Part shown: positions 34,401-40,479 of the stretch, in pieces
Layout of the letters: each line of letters starts with the position of its first letter
How positions within the stretch are numbered: position 1 is the first letter of the stretch
Assembly (NCBI GenBank): GCA_047967505.1
Contig: CM106541.1
Direction: 5' to 3' (one strand)
DNA from: Dipteris shenzhenensis
Lineage: Eukaryota > Polypodiophyta > Polypodiopsida > Gleicheniales
Length of the DNA stretch: 64,000 nt
Notes under the pieces: generated by a model
Database searches by the model: none
Told to the model about the DNA's origin: nothing
What the model saw: the letters and a program-made list of their open reading frames with translations, nothing else
Made by a program: the position numbers and the translations under genes

Positions 34401-35697
34401 TAGCGAGTATACAAAGTTCCATCGTGGCTTGCTTCGAACAAGGGGGACATATCTCTGTTCAAGTCATTCATATCCCAAGCTGTAGCACACTGCTCAAGGC
34501 AGCACAGTCTTAGCGCAAGAGCCACCCATATCACAGTCCACAGAGATTCTGTACTCTTGTATGAAGATGTGCAACCAGATACACAGGCCATAAGCTAATT
34601 TCTTAGCACTGCATCAAGCAATTGGGAAATGACAATGCTGGTCAAACAGAAGAGCCTACCTGAATTTCACAGCAGAGTCACTTGTTGTTAATGGCCAGGT
34701 CTTTCTTTCTTGTGGGAAATCTCTGAATTCTGATTCACTCTTGCTGGCATTCTTTTGAGACACTTCCAAAAAATCTAGTTACAGACCGACCTTGCTTGGT
34801 TTTATTTTTGAAATTGACGAGAGCTCGTTTTTCCTCTCACCTGATGATACAGTGACGAGTACCCATTGTATATTTCCCAACATGGTTATACTTCATCAGA
34901 GGAGCATATCTTCCCAGAGAAAGGAACCAGCATCTTGGGATTTTCGTCCATTGAAGGCACAGGAAAGGGAAGGTTGGAGGATGTTCATGCAGGTAGTTCT
35001 AGATATGGAAGCAATTCTTTGCAAGCTTTTGAGACACATACGGAAGTACAGAAAGGCATCAGGCTTTTGAAAAGGAGTGTTGGCTGCATTTCATCGTATG
35101 GCTTCAATCTGCTTTTGTCATCTGTACCATCCAACATGACAACCTTTCAGGCATTTGCTGAGCTTATGACTCTTCTTTCCTCAAAGGAAGTCCGGCTAAG
35201 GTCTGTCTCTTTGTGTCCATCTACATCCCCTTAATTTGTTGTAGATTTCATTTATTCATATATTTGTGGCTTGAAACATAATTTGTCCCTTTCGTCCTTA
35301 TCTAGGTCTAGCAGAAGTATGCAGTACCAAATCAGTAATCTTGCTGAAAGTGCCCTGTCATCTGCAAGCACCATGGGGATAATGAGGCATGAAAGAGACA
35401 TCAAGGTGTTATGTGCCTCCCCCTACCACATTTCAAGGACTGAATTTCTTTACTCGGTGTATATTGATGCTTTGTCTCCTTTTGCAGGATATAAAAGGCG
35501 GTTTTGGGGAAAATCTTAATGGAATAAACAGTTTCCTTTGCATAGGAAGGGATTTTGATCAGATGGAATATAAAATTGGGGAGAGTGTGTTTGATGGATG
35601 GGATATGGTTGAACATCCCACATTACCACCTCCGCCATCTGATTCTGAAGATGTTGAACATTGGACACGTGCCATGTTCGTGGATGCAACAAAATGA
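1..35697 (+). CDS. ATG14: ATG14-like autophagy PI3-kinase complex subunit (3' part of gene, ten exons)
   Basis: Spliced gene made of exons 19(or earlier)-118, 269-342, 448-519, 599-679, 6249-6379, 16235-16307, 16430-16488, 34853-35200, 35306-35405 and 35488-35697. All junctions are GT/AG and the phases agree, giving 415 codons plus TGA. The first ~109 residues are charged and helical (coiled-coil type). Residues ~110-200 contain [34 protein letters not shown] and [12 protein letters not shown]. The C-terminus contains [13 protein letters not shown] and [12 protein letters not shown] recognise these blocks from the plant ATG14/UVRAG-like family (Atg14 superfamily; Arabidopsis AT4G08540 and AT1G77890 type). 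ATG14 directs the VPS34-VPS15-ATG6 PI3-kinase to autophagosome formation; that role is family knowledge. The N-terminus, where a Cys-rich segment is expected, lies outside the window. The related VPS38/UVRAG protein is the main alternative, but the C-terminal tail fits ATG14 better. Confidence 0.8.
269..342 (+). CDS. ATG14: ATG14 exon b
   Basis: 74 nt, phase 2 in, closes on a full codon. Encodes [20 protein letters not shown], continuing the coiled-coil-like region. Acceptor ACAG at 265-268, donor GT at 343-344. Confidence 0.75.
448..519 (+). CDS. ATG14: ATG14 exon c
   Basis: 72 nt in phase 0, encoding [20 protein letters not shown] and four more residues. Acceptor TTTAG ends at 447; donor GTAAGG follows 519. 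Reading on past the donor stays open for some codons, so the donor is chosen by consensus and by the phase of the next exon. Confidence 0.7.
599..679 (+). CDS. ATG14: ATG14 exon d
   Basis: 81 nt in phase 0 after TTTTTGCAG. Encodes [20 protein letters not shown] followed by VFPLKHL, the conserved 'FPL' segment that ends the helical half of the plant protein. Donor GTAATC at 680. A 5.57-kb intron follows. Confidence 0.8.
680..1332 (+). other. Large ATG14 intron, first part: no gene seen
   Basis: AT-rich intron sequence with only short chance ORFs. I see no transposon domain or RNA gene. Confidence 0.5.
1333..1370. repeat. (GA)n microsatellite
   Basis: About 19 uninterrupted GA units in an ATG14 intron. 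The flanks (CATATG before, GATTTT after) are the same as those of the GA array at 16354-16391. Confidence 0.95.
1371..2570 (+). other. Intron stretch without recognised gene
   Basis: Pyrimidine-rich tract to ~1480, then a moderately GC-rich block (~1490-2215) with short ORFs on both strands. Possibly old repeat DNA, but no family is recognisable. Confidence 0.4.
2571..2900 (+). mobile_element. Degenerate relative of the 6.6-kb solo LTR
   Basis: The segment 2589-2635 (TTAGAAAGGTCAC, then a CTGTGAGCCCCC-like stretch and ATGAGGAG) matches the first ~45 bp of the solo LTR at 6591. It is followed by similar GC-rich CAGCAG/GGCAGG-rich sequence. The end is not defined, so the extent is approximate. 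Confidence 0.4.
3000..3340. repeat. ~172-bp tandem duplication
   Basis: Two adjacent copies (about 3000-3171 and 3172-3340), both starting CAGCAGTTTGCTG and both including TGATGTTGAAGCTAG, TGCCAGGACGATGATCC and AGTCCTACCAAAG. They differ by a few substitutions and small indels. Confidence 0.9.
3341..4877. other. Unclassified repeat-like intron block
   Basis: A GC-richer block at ~3600-4640 is full of short variations on CTGGGAAA/CCTGGAAG and has open frames on the minus strand. It resembles non-coding LTR or leader DNA, but I find no terminal repeats, primer site or domain. Confidence 0.3.
4878..6122. repeat. Pair of ~550-bp direct repeats
   Basis: Copy 1 (~4880-5462) and copy 2 (~5588-6122) share long blocks such as CTTGGTATCCCAAGCTGTT, CCAACTATCCAACCCTCCTG and AATAGAGGGAACACATCAAT. 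They are separated by ~125 bp that includes a perfect hairpin. They may be LTRs of a very small element or a segmental duplication; no coding domain is recognisable between or within them. Confidence 0.8.
5459..5515. repeat. Perfect 19-bp inverted repeat (hairpin)
   Basis: gatcttcaatgtcagctga at 5459-5477 is the exact reverse complement of 5497-5515, with a 19-base loop. It lies at the end of the first ~550-bp direct repeat. Confidence 0.9.
6249..6379 (+). CDS. ATG14: ATG14 exon e
   Basis: 131 nt, phase 0 in and two bases over. Encodes [20 protein letters not shown] then [20 protein letters not shown] and ASLG, the strongest family block. The acceptor TTTATCAG at 6241-6248 is the one that keeps frame with exon d. 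Confidence 0.85.
6541..6577. repeat. (CT)n microsatellite
   Basis: CT dinucleotide run passing into a C-rich run immediately left of the solo LTR. Confidence 0.95.
6591..7816. mobile_element. Solo LTR (1226 bp)
   Basis: Starts TGTTGGAAA and ends TTTTCTAACA, so the ends are near-perfect inverted repeats in TG...CA form. Both sides are flanked by CCCCC, consistent with a 5-bp target duplication within C-rich DNA. A TATAAAAG box at 7149-7156, about 560 bp into the LTR, suggests plus orientation with U3 to the left. No second LTR, primer site or coding region is attached, so it probably arose by LTR-LTR recombination. The GC-rich body is full of GGCAGG/CAGCAG runs. The C-run flanks make the target duplication less certain. 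Confidence 0.7.
7149..7156 (+). promoter_or_regulatory. TATA box in the solo LTR
   Basis: TATAAAAG inside the solo LTR, the likely core promoter of the former element. It sits inside an ATG14 intron in the sense direction. Confidence 0.5.
7817..7890. repeat. C24 run, A-run, (CA)n and (CAC)n
   Basis: 24 consecutive C at 7817-7840, then GGC and an A-run, then CA repeats at 7861-7880 and CAC repeats to 7890. Stacked simple repeats directly right of the solo LTR. Confidence 0.95.
8091..8604. repeat. Dispersed ~95-bp direct repeat
   Basis: The stretch around CTTAATGAGG, AGTGTTTAACCGTGAGGCA and CCTTGATCACTCACATGTA occurs at ~8091-8180 and again at ~8489-8600, the second copy with a ~25-bp insertion. 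The purpose is unknown. Confidence 0.75.
8605..10390. other. Intron stretch without recognised gene
   Basis: Only short ORFs without recognisable domains, plus a short GA run at 10313-10330. At 8865-8930 several AGCTTTTTC-like words recur. Confidence 0.4.
10390..12275 (-). mobile_element. 5'-truncated LINE (RT C-terminus and zf-RVT)
   Basis: On the minus strand, 12275 to ~11900 reads [20 protein letters not shown]-type sequence typical of the end of plant LINE reverse transcriptase, with broken frames. The open frame 11839-11114 contains [12 protein letters not shown]. The next frame (11139-10891) has [17 protein letters not shown] and AAQRIW, the zf-RVT zinc-binding domain. A T-run at 10391-10399 (poly-A on the element's strand) may mark the 3' end. 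The finger region carries an internal ~18-bp duplication between the CxxC and the His. Stops and frameshifts make it inactive. Confidence 0.75.
12287..14905. repeat. 231-bp tandem duplication split by an LTR element
   Basis: Unit 1 is 12287-12517. Unit 2 is 12518-12547 continued at 14705 to ~14890. Both run from GTCAACG(T/C)CAATGAAAAG through CGCATGTTGCTACTCCG to TTACCTTGTGAAAAGGAGAG. The LTR element at 12548-14699 sits inside unit 2. Confidence 0.85.
12548..14699 (-). mobile_element. Small non-autonomous LTR retrotransposon (2152 bp)
   Basis: Flanked by a 5-bp target duplication ATAAG (12543-12547 and 14700-14704). The right LTR is 14009-14699 (TGATAGGAATTG...ATTCCAACA, 691 bp). The left LTR starts at 12548 and matches the right one to ~13170, with several indels. 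A primer site complementary to initiator-Met tRNA lies at 13996-14007 (TGGTATCAAAGC on the minus strand), so the element points leftwards. The internal part is only ~830 bp and has no gag or pol domain, as in TRIM/LARD-type elements that depend on proteins from elsewhere. The inner ~25 bp of the left LTR is missing or diverged. Confidence 0.8.
14906..15365. other. Intron stretch without recognised gene
   Basis: No conserved domain; purine-rich (GGGAGAGGGG) from ~15180 to 15360. Confidence 0.4.
15369..15449. repeat. 26-bp tandem repeat, three copies
   Basis: Three consecutive identical copies of a 26-base unit beginning TACTACAAATTAATGAAGG, plus a partial fourth. Confidence 0.9.
15450..16234. 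other. Intron stretch without recognised gene
   Basis: Short open frames only. The 3' end becomes pyrimidine-rich ahead of the next exon acceptor (TTTTTGCAG ending at 16234). Confidence 0.5.
16235..16307 (+). CDS. ATG14: ATG14 exon f
   Basis: 73 nt encoding [20 protein letters not shown] and ARFA. It completes the SLG-YM codon split over the 9.9-kb intron. Donor GTATGT at 16308. Confidence 0.85.
16354..16391. repeat. (GA)n microsatellite in a 122-bp intron
   Basis: About 19 GA units occupy nearly a third of the intron 16308-16429, close to the acceptor of the next exon. Confidence 0.95.
16430..16488 (+). CDS. ATG14: ATG14 exon g
   Basis: 59 nt encoding [19 protein letters not shown], the conserved RIWQR block. 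It leaves two bases of a codon completed 18.4 kb downstream. Acceptor ATGCAG, donor GTAGCT. Confidence 0.85.
16489..17184 (+). other. Start of the 18.4-kb ATG14 intron
   Basis: AT-rich intron with a short TG run at ~16924-16940. The sequence TTTTGGCTTTTCAG at ~17001-17014 looks like an acceptor, but the following frame does not fit the protein. Confidence 0.5.
17190..17393 (-). repeat. Copia 3' LTR (left, shortened)
   Basis: Matches 29910 to ~30090 closely (GAGCAAAGAGTGAATGCAAG, AACAACATACAAAACTTGG, CCCTAACTAACCCAACCAC). The terminal ~55 bp of the other LTR is not found here. The inner edge is therefore approximate. Confidence 0.8.
17469..18215 (-). pseudogene. Copia RNase H domain
   Basis: Minus frames 18162-17929 and 17942-17469 contain [20 protein letters not shown], then [39 protein letters not shown] and [20 protein letters not shown]: the connection and RNase H domains of copia Pol. 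At least one frame change separates the two segments. Ends in [17 protein letters not shown], the usual C-terminal motif. Confidence 0.9.
18243..18790 (-). pseudogene. Copia reverse transcriptase domain
   Basis: Contains [20 protein letters not shown] and [13 protein letters not shown], the catalytic YVDD box. A direct 74-bp duplication (18483-18556 and 18557-18630) repeats the [11 protein letters not shown] segment and shifts the frame. The upstream RT part is degraded. Confidence 0.9.
18483..18630. repeat. 74-bp perfect tandem duplication inside copia RT
   Basis: Two identical adjacent copies beginning ATTCAGCTTGCATAC. The length is not a multiple of three. Confidence 0.95.
18794..20050 (-). 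pseudogene. Copia integrase domain
   Basis: Read on the minus strand: [12 protein letters not shown] and [20 protein letters not shown] at ~19950-19830, then LCTD, a TGA stop, and [36 protein letters not shown] supplies the third acidic residue, so D, D and E are all visible. It is followed by [20 protein letters not shown] and [16 protein letters not shown]. The HHCC finger that should precede it is missing. Confidence 0.9.
20059..20157 (-). pseudogene. Copia gag, C-terminal piece
   Basis: Short minus-strand piece reading [20 protein letters not shown], typical of the region before the gag zinc knuckle in copia Gag. It is separated from the rest of gag (27596 onward) by the gypsy insertion. 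The zinc knuckle and protease that should follow are absent. Confidence 0.75.
20153..20157. other. Gypsy target-site duplication, left
   Basis: AGTCC directly left of the LTR; repeated at 27596-27600 directly right of the other LTR. Confidence 0.92.
20158..20598 (+). repeat. Gypsy 5' LTR (441 bp)
   Basis: TG...CA ends. Contains TATATAAG at 20451-20458 as the probable core promoter and many GGGACACTTCC/GGGTCACACCC words upstream of it. Confidence 0.95.
20451..20458 (+). promoter_or_regulatory. Gypsy LTR TATA box
   Basis: TATATAAG in the 5' LTR; the identical copy in the 3' LTR lies at 27448-27455. Both point in the ATG14 sense direction. Confidence 0.65.
20600..20611 (+). promoter_or_regulatory. 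Gypsy primer-binding site
   Basis: TGGTATCAGAGC, complementary to the 3' end of initiator-Met tRNA, one base after the 5' LTR. Confidence 0.9.
20612..22633 (+). other. Gypsy 2-kb leader with short repeats
   Basis: Non-coding leader between primer site and gag. At 20830-21050 GGGACACACCCC/GGGTCACACCCCTT words resemble those in the LTR. At 21236-21530 a degenerate array built on GCCGTACAGCCTGCGCAAGC is repeated about ten times. Open frames through these repeats have no recognisable domain. Confidence 0.7.
22634..23780 (+). pseudogene. Gypsy gag with zinc knuckle
   Basis: Starts MVQTRAQ, a usual gypsy Gag start. The frame shifts near 22850-22950. From ~22970 it reads [40 protein letters not shown] and [17 protein letters not shown]-like gag core. 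After a TAG at 23565 the same frame continues to [13 protein letters not shown] (~23730-23775), a CX2CX4HX4C knuckle, and then a TGA at 23778. Confidence 0.88.
23799..24446 (+). pseudogene. Gypsy protease domain
   Basis: Contains [17 protein letters not shown], the retropepsin active-site region. The usual D-S/T-G reads D-S-D here, so the catalytic loop glycine is lost. It continues to [18 protein letters not shown], the usual end of this domain, and stops at TAG 24444-24446. It is in the same frame as gag and RT. Confidence 0.85.
24447..26099 (+). pseudogene. Gypsy reverse transcriptase and RNase H
   Basis: The longest open part is 24669-26099 (476 codons). RT motifs: [52 protein letters not shown] and [11 protein letters not shown] (YLDD near 24996-25007). 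RNase [33 protein letters not shown] and [15 protein letters not shown] at 24444 and a TAA near 24578 separate it from the protease although the frame is unchanged. The integrase finger begins at [11 protein letters not shown] before a frameshift near 26052. Confidence 0.92.
26040..27119 (+). pseudogene. Gypsy integrase and GPY/F-like tail
   Basis: The finger ends in SCLSCQQMK. The core reads [20 protein letters not shown] and [12 protein letters not shown], then [14 protein letters not shown] and [16 protein letters not shown], so D, D and E are present. A second frameshift near 26550 leads to [20 protein letters not shown]. The tail is [18 protein letters not shown] and [17 protein letters not shown]. 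It ends soon after PEIEDDY, where a chromodomain would start. Confidence 0.9.
27114..27130 (+). promoter_or_regulatory. Gypsy polypurine tract
   Basis: GAGTGAGTGGGAGGGGA directly before the 3' LTR, the usual plus-strand priming site. Confidence 0.8.
27131..27595 (+). repeat. Gypsy 3' LTR (465 bp)
   Basis: Near-identical to the 5' LTR. Longer by a duplicated 17-bp unit (ATTGAAGAGACATTCCT) and a 7-bp difference. Followed by the AGTCC target duplication at 27596-27600. Confidence 0.95.
27596..28266 (-). pseudogene. Copia gag, N-terminal piece
   Basis: On the minus strand from an ATG at 28266: [20 protein letters not shown], then [20 protein letters not shown] and [12 protein letters not shown], the standard start of copia Gag (DUF4219/UBN2 type). 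Further down, [20 protein letters not shown] is the conserved gag core. Frameshifts and stops lie between (~27750-28000). A Gly/Ala-rich insertion follows the N-terminus. Confidence 0.88.
28330..29895 (-). other. Copia leader with 328-bp tandem duplication
   Basis: Non-coding region between primer site and gag. Two ~328-bp copies lie side by side (29026-29353 and 29354 to ~29676). Both are dense in GTACG/CGTAC words (for example TACGATGTACG, GGTACGGA). At 28690-29030 CAAAAGCCCCAAAT recurs several times. ORFs on both strands in the duplicated zone look like by-products. Confidence 0.8.
29896..29908 (-). promoter_or_regulatory. Copia primer-binding site
   Basis: Reverse complement reads TTGGTATCAGAGC next to the 5' LTR, complementary to initiator-Met tRNA. 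Confidence 0.88.
29910..30143 (-). repeat. Copia 5' LTR (234 bp)
   Basis: Complete LTR in minus orientation. On the plus strand it starts TGTGAGCAAAG and ends GGCAATAATTCCAACA, followed by the target duplication TTCGT. Confidence 0.92.
30149..30591. other. Intron stretch between copia element and viral fragment
   Basis: No gene. Contains one arm (~30386-30465) of an inverted repeat whose partner is at ~33598-33680. Confidence 0.5.
30592..31240 (+). pseudogene. Endogenous caulimovirid reverse-transcriptase fragment
   Basis: One frame from 30599 to ~31240, interrupted by a TGA at 30854-30856. Order of motifs: [37 protein letters not shown], then [42 protein letters not shown] and [13 protein letters not shown] (the YIDD box). 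The FWQ, YQW..PFGLK and AFYVNKHSE features are those I associate with Caulimoviridae (petuvirus/florendovirus side) rather than plant Ty3-gypsy. Caulimovirids copy their DNA genome by reverse transcription, and integrated copies are common plant genome fossils. No movement protein, coat or RNase H domain was seen nearby. The fragment is short and cannot encode a working protein. Confidence 0.72.
31379..31418. repeat. (CA)n microsatellite
   Basis: About 20 CA units. Confidence 0.95.
31560..32150 (+). pseudogene. Decayed retrotransposon gag with knuckle-like motif
   Basis: Broken frames read [15 protein letters not shown] and [11 protein letters not shown] (Ty3-gypsy gag style) near 31630-31710, and [18 protein letters not shown] near 32070-32125. 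The latter is a zinc-knuckle-like CX2CX3HX4C with one residue fewer than usual. Several stops. Confidence 0.55.
32440..32945 (+). pseudogene. Second decayed retrotransposon gag
   Basis: Frames at 32520-32790 give [12 protein letters not shown], then [20 protein letters not shown] and [14 protein letters not shown], the retrotrans_gag pattern (W-W, W..F...L). It then runs on in broken form to ~32940. It lies downstream of the knuckle-like motif, so it probably belongs to another element. Confidence 0.55.
32950..34852. other. End of the 18.4-kb ATG14 intron
   Basis: No gene. Pyrimidine-rich tract 33170-33340. The second arm of an inverted repeat is at ~33598-33680. A pyrimidine-rich stretch and GATGATACAG lead to the exon at 34853. 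Confidence 0.5.
34853..35200 (+). CDS. ATG14: ATG14 exon h
   Basis: 348 nt, phase 1 in and two bases over. Begins GACGAGTACCCATTG (DEYPL, the conserved continuation after the RIWQR block) and includes [20 protein letters not shown] and [18 protein letters not shown]. The acceptor at 34849-34852 keeps phase across an 18,364-bp intron. Confidence 0.85.
35306..35405 (+). CDS. ATG14: ATG14 exon i
   Basis: 100 nt encoding a Ser/Ala-rich, poorly conserved segment ([20 protein letters not shown]). Acceptor TATCTAG at 35299-35305, donor GTGTTA at 35406. Confidence 0.75.
35488..35697 (+). CDS. ATG14: ATG14 exon j (last)
   Basis: Phase 0, 69 codons and TGA at 35695-35697. Encodes [20 protein letters not shown] and [17 protein letters not shown], the family's conserved C-terminus. 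No clear AATAAA signal was seen in the next ~400 bp. Confidence 0.88.
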   Translation, partial: DIKGGFGENLNGINSFLCIGRDFDQMEYKIGESVFDGWDMVEHPTLPPPPSDSEDVEHWTRAMFVDATK

Positions 35698-36253
35698 GTT
35701 TCGAATCAAAACTCCCCAGCACCACCACGCTCGTCCTTCTCCTTGCCCTCACCTCGCCCGATTATGTAAATGCTACCTATATGTACAGTATAGCCCTTAG
35801 GATTCCATTGACCTTTGGACAATAGTTTGTAATTCAATGTATATCTAACCTTAAGACGTCCTCCCTTTTTGATGGGGCTGCAGAAGAAATTATTGTGAAT
35901 TGCTGCAATTGTGTGCTACCCTTGAAACTAAATTATATCAGGCTTCATATAAGCTTTTATCGCCCTTTGTATCTTCAATGGCTTGGGTTCGCATTAAAAT
36001 TTTTGATACAGGATTTGACGACAGTAGTTCTTTTTGATGGTGGTTTCCCAAGTTTTGTGTGTCATCTTAACTGTCAAAGAAAGGTGAAGAGTGTGCTTAA
36101 GTAAAAAATTGATGGTGACAAGAATAGATGGGATTGAGACATCAGGTCGGTAGAAAGACTTGGTCTTCAAAGGGCATGTAAGAACTGGAAATACATCATG
36201 TATCAAAACATTGAAGTTTATGAAATCTGTAAACAAATAGGAAAATCTGTGAA

Positions 36254-36257
<4 letters not shown>
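35698..36257 (+). other. Probable ATG14 3' UTR and flank
   Basis: AT-rich, no conserved ORF; the polyadenylation point cannot be placed. Confidence 0.4.
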
Positions 36258-36305
<48 letters not shown>

Positions 36306-36425
36306 CCTTGCTTTTTCGAGCCTATTCTTTGTCCTCACAATGCCTCCACTACTTTTCATCTCTATCCGTCCATTACAGAGGACAATGCCTCCACTACTTT
36401 TCATCTCTATCCGTCCATTACATAG
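36258..36425. repeat. (TC)n microsatellite and ~44-bp tandem duplication
   Basis: TC run at 36258-36299. At ~36338-36425 two near-identical copies of a unit containing CAATGCCTCCACTACTTTTC and CCGTCCATTACA. Confidence 0.9.
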
Positions 36426-36864
36426 ATGATTCCTTGTATCACCACCATAACTTTAGATTGCATGCTTCCTATTTCTTACCTCCTTTTTTGAGTTAAAAAA
36501 ATGCTTGATGAAGCCTTTACTAAGTTGTTAACCTATTTATCAAGAATATGTATTTTGAGAATCCTAAATATTAACATAATGTGGGTATCATTGCCCTCAC
36601 TATCTTAATTGAGTTACAACTGGTGTTTCACTTTAGTTTTCAAACCACTCATATCATCTTTAAAACCTGCTATAGCCATAGTGTGGGTTTTGAACTTTTT
36701 AAGATCCTTGCTTAAGTCATCTATCAATTTATCAAAAGGACCTAGCAAGTTGGCCATTCCAACCAAGCTGTCCATGCTACCTAGTTAGCAAAAATACAAT
36801 ATGCGAGCTATGGGGATCTATAGCTCCTTTGTTGCACATTAAATATTTCTCCCTTATTGTATCT

Positions 36865-36983
36865 TTCTTCATGTGTATATTTGATCTTGAGTGGTTCAAT
36901 TTGTGATGTACATGGCTCTAACCTTCTTCATGTGTATATTTAATCTTGAGTGGTTCAATTTGTGATGTACATGTCTCTAACCT
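36865..36983. repeat. ~57-bp tandem duplication
   Basis: CTTCATGTGTATATTTGATC with the following ~37 bases is repeated directly with about two changes. Confidence 0.9.
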
Positions 36984-37161
36984 TACTCTCACAATATTTC
37001 ATGTAAGTCAACTAGACCTTGAGAGAGAAAAACCATCCAACTATCTTGGACCCTCCTAATGTAATTGGATGATTACAAAGGTGATAATGAGGTGATAATC
37101 TACCTACTAAAATAGGCATGGGATCCACCGGGTGGAAAAAAGCGGGATGACTTTTTCCACG

Positions 37162-37203
37162 TCTCTCTCTCTCTCTTTCTTTCTCTCTCTCTCTCTCTCT
37201 CTC
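37162..37203. repeat. (CT)n microsatellite
   Basis: CT repeat with two TTTC interruptions. Confidence 0.95.
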
Positions 37204-37705
37204 ACATAAGCATCTATTTACATCATGATCATTAGCAACGTCATGCTTTGTTGATGAACGTTGGTATTTCACATAGACTAGAGTACTAGCTAGCAATACT
37301 TACAAATTTCTATCTTTTTTAAAGATACATTAAAAAAAAATCTTGGATTAGGGATATAGGATAGAATAATCTATCGATAATTGTGTCTTTTCTAAAGAAG
37401 TGTGGAGCTTTGGAGACTACAATTTGTAGGTTGATATGAATCAAGCTATTGCAAAATCTGCCACCTAAACAATTTGACTATTTCTTGCTTATAAAATGTG
37501 AAATCTATAGAGTATGGACTTAGATACACTATGATCTATCAATTATTATATTCTAGATATTTGTGGGGATTTTTAAAGTGTACTTTGTGGGCTGATACAA
37601 GCTAGCAATTGCGAGCTACACAACCAGTTAGAATTTGAAGAAGCTATTGTCGACGGGCATAAGTAGGCCAAAACGGGCTCAAAATCAAGTATTCTCTCTT
37701 ATGTT

Positions 37706-37915
37706 ACTAACTCTACTATATATTTTATAACCATGTGTGAGTTTTTATTGTTCAGCATAAGCAAATCTCTCATTGGCATAGGTACTAATTTATATATTTT
37801 ATCCATGTGCGAGCTGTTACTACTTAGCATAAGCAAAGCTCCAATTAGCATAGGAACTAATATATATATATTTTATTTGTGTGCAAGTTATTACAGGTTT
37901 GCATAAGAAAACCCA
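37706..37915. repeat. ~75-bp degenerate tandem repeat, three copies
   Basis: Three diverged copies of a unit containing ATATTTTAT, ATGTGNGAG, AGCATAAGCAAA and GGCATAGGTACTAA-like words. Confidence 0.65.
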
Positions 37916-40479
37916 TAAATGGGCGCACACATTTTTTTCTTAAACAAACTACTAAATGTTGTATTATTTCTATCAAATCAATCAATTACTACTATTAAAA
38001 ATATATTGTTGCTAGTTTTCGACACAAGGACTCCAAAATATTAAAAAACATATTACTATTTCTTACATTGATAAACTACATAAAATTTTAAAATCTATAA
38101 ATTTATCAACCAAAAGACCAAACAGATTATGTTTATGCAACTTGCATCTAAGCTTGGATAGATTCCGGCCAAGAAAAATAATAGGAGACAGAAACTAGAT
38201 ACTTTTTGAAAGGATAAATAAAACTTGCAAATTTGATTTGAAGCTTTCTTTATCATTTTTAAATTCCTTCTTGGCCTTTTTGAGACTCCAGAGAACACTA
38301 GAACCTTGAGGATCTGAATAGTATGCTGGCTGGTTGTGAAAAAAACACTGTTGGGCTATTTTAAATCATTCCTGGCCCGATTTAAAAATGTTTAAAATGT
38401 TTACACTTGTTTTAAAACTCCCACAAACCCTTGATTCTCTCTCTCTTGTGAATGTTATTTGTCTACTCTAGCAATTGCGCCTCTTTATGCATCTAGTTAA
38501 CGAGCTTGTGCTGTGCCTTTGTCAACTTACCATGCTTTTGAAAAAGCCACAGCGCAACTTTCTTTCATGTGTCATATCATATACAATATCCTCAATGCCA
38601 TATAAAAAATCCATGTGGTTTTTGTAGCTTGCGATATACACCATATACTGCATGATACATGATGCACGTGAAAAGAAAAGACAAAAACCACCTCCCCCTT
38701 CAAGAAAGTCTAAGTGCTTGACTTTAGAAGTAATCTCATGTAGCCCCCTCAAGAATCAAGAACCACTCACAGCTTAGGAGAAGAGAGGAAAATAACCTCT
38801 CAAGTCCAAGGTAACAAAAATGTCCCAATGGGCTCTTTATGTACGCAAAATAGTAAGAGCTTATAGATGTTACCTAACATGTAGCTCTCCCGTCAGCAGT
38901 AAAGGTGCTGCTATGATGGTGATGGTAAGTTCTTTATTGGTACTACACCTTGTAGCATTGGTAATACTGATGTTAGCAACTGTCTAGTCTTTAATATTGG
39001 TACTATCAGCTTTGCCAATAGTTGTGTGGTCTCAATGATGACTCACCTGTCATGGGGATCTTGAAGGAATGCGGATCGAGCCTCCACTCCAAGCTACTCC
39101 TTGTGAGAGAAATGCAAGGCACGAGCCATTTGCAAGTGTCATTCAAGCGGCTCCCGCATTGTTGCAATGTGTTTCCATGAGAGAAAGAGGGAAGGGAGAG
39201 AGGGGAGAAGAGATGGAGAAGGGGAGATGGGAGAATAGAGGGGGAGGGAGAGGGGAAGGGAAGAGTGAATGGGGATGGAGTGGAAAACACAAAGGCACTA
39301 CAAGGGAAACAAAAGAACACCCAAAGAAGACACTCTTGAAAGAGAAGAGGGAGCTTGTATTCCAAACTTGTGCATACAACAATGAAGACTAAAGTCAACC
39401 ATTTGGCCTTTTATACATGTCACCTTTTGATGGGAGGGCCACCCCTAATCTCTTTATACTACTCTCCTTTCTCATTCTTTTACCATCCTCTTGGGCCCAT
39501 CTAGCTCCAAGGCACAATCCTAGCTCTATGAACTTGCCACTATCCATCAAATCACATCACTAACCAACGGTTGCATATTGTTAACCAATCGGATAACAAC
39601 AGTAGTATGTGATGCATTGACAATAAGGGCCTATTTATTGGTATTAAATTTACTAGGCATTAATAGGTATTTGTAGATCTACTGGTAATAATATGTTGGT
39701 TTCTTATTTTCTTTGACTGGGAAGGCTTTGTCATCATTACATGTGTCATTCTTTGAAAAAGAGATTACGAATGTAATTCATGCTCGGTGGGGTCACTTAG
39801 TGTAATATGTCTATATCACGCAAGGCCTCTTTTTTGAATCCACATGTAACCTATTTTTATCATTTCCTTATGCCCCCTTTGTAAATTTTCTCAAAATTTA
39901 TAAATCCCATAATGTAATTATAATTTTTTCCCTAGAAAAAATTTTAATATCCTTATGTGAGAGATACATTACTACTTTTGGAGTCATTTTGGAGGCAATA
40001 TGAGAGATATAGAATGTATGACACATGTTATTTGAGTCTACACACATGAAAGAGAGGTACTAGAGTGCAACAATAGGGAACATGCAAGTTTCAACCTTGC
40101 TAATAGTGCTAAAAGACTAAGAGAAACAAAGAGTAAACAAGGCAATGCATGTATACCAAAAGTAAGAGAGACAAATTTCAAAGAAGCTAAATCATGTGTG
40201 CCATACACACCAAGTTCCAAGACTAAAGAGGTATGCAAGCCGAAAGAAAAACATTTATAGAAATTCTTCATAAAAAATTGTAAACTTTTATAAATGACAT
40301 ATAAGCTTCAAAATGTCACAAAAACCATATGTCAGGATTAGTCAAATTGACAAAATATTTTATGAGAATACATAAAAATTATTTCTTATTAGCAAATACA
40401 AACATCTAGAGCTTTCCTATGTCAAAGATTGGGAACTCTATGAATTGTATATATCTCAAGCTTTTTAATTGCTTCTGTG
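37916..40479. other. Intergenic stretch without recognised gene
   Basis: AT-rich, with a purine-rich GGGAGAGGGGA tract at ~39180-39290 that creates ORFs on both strands. No domain or terminal repeats seen. Confidence 0.5.
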
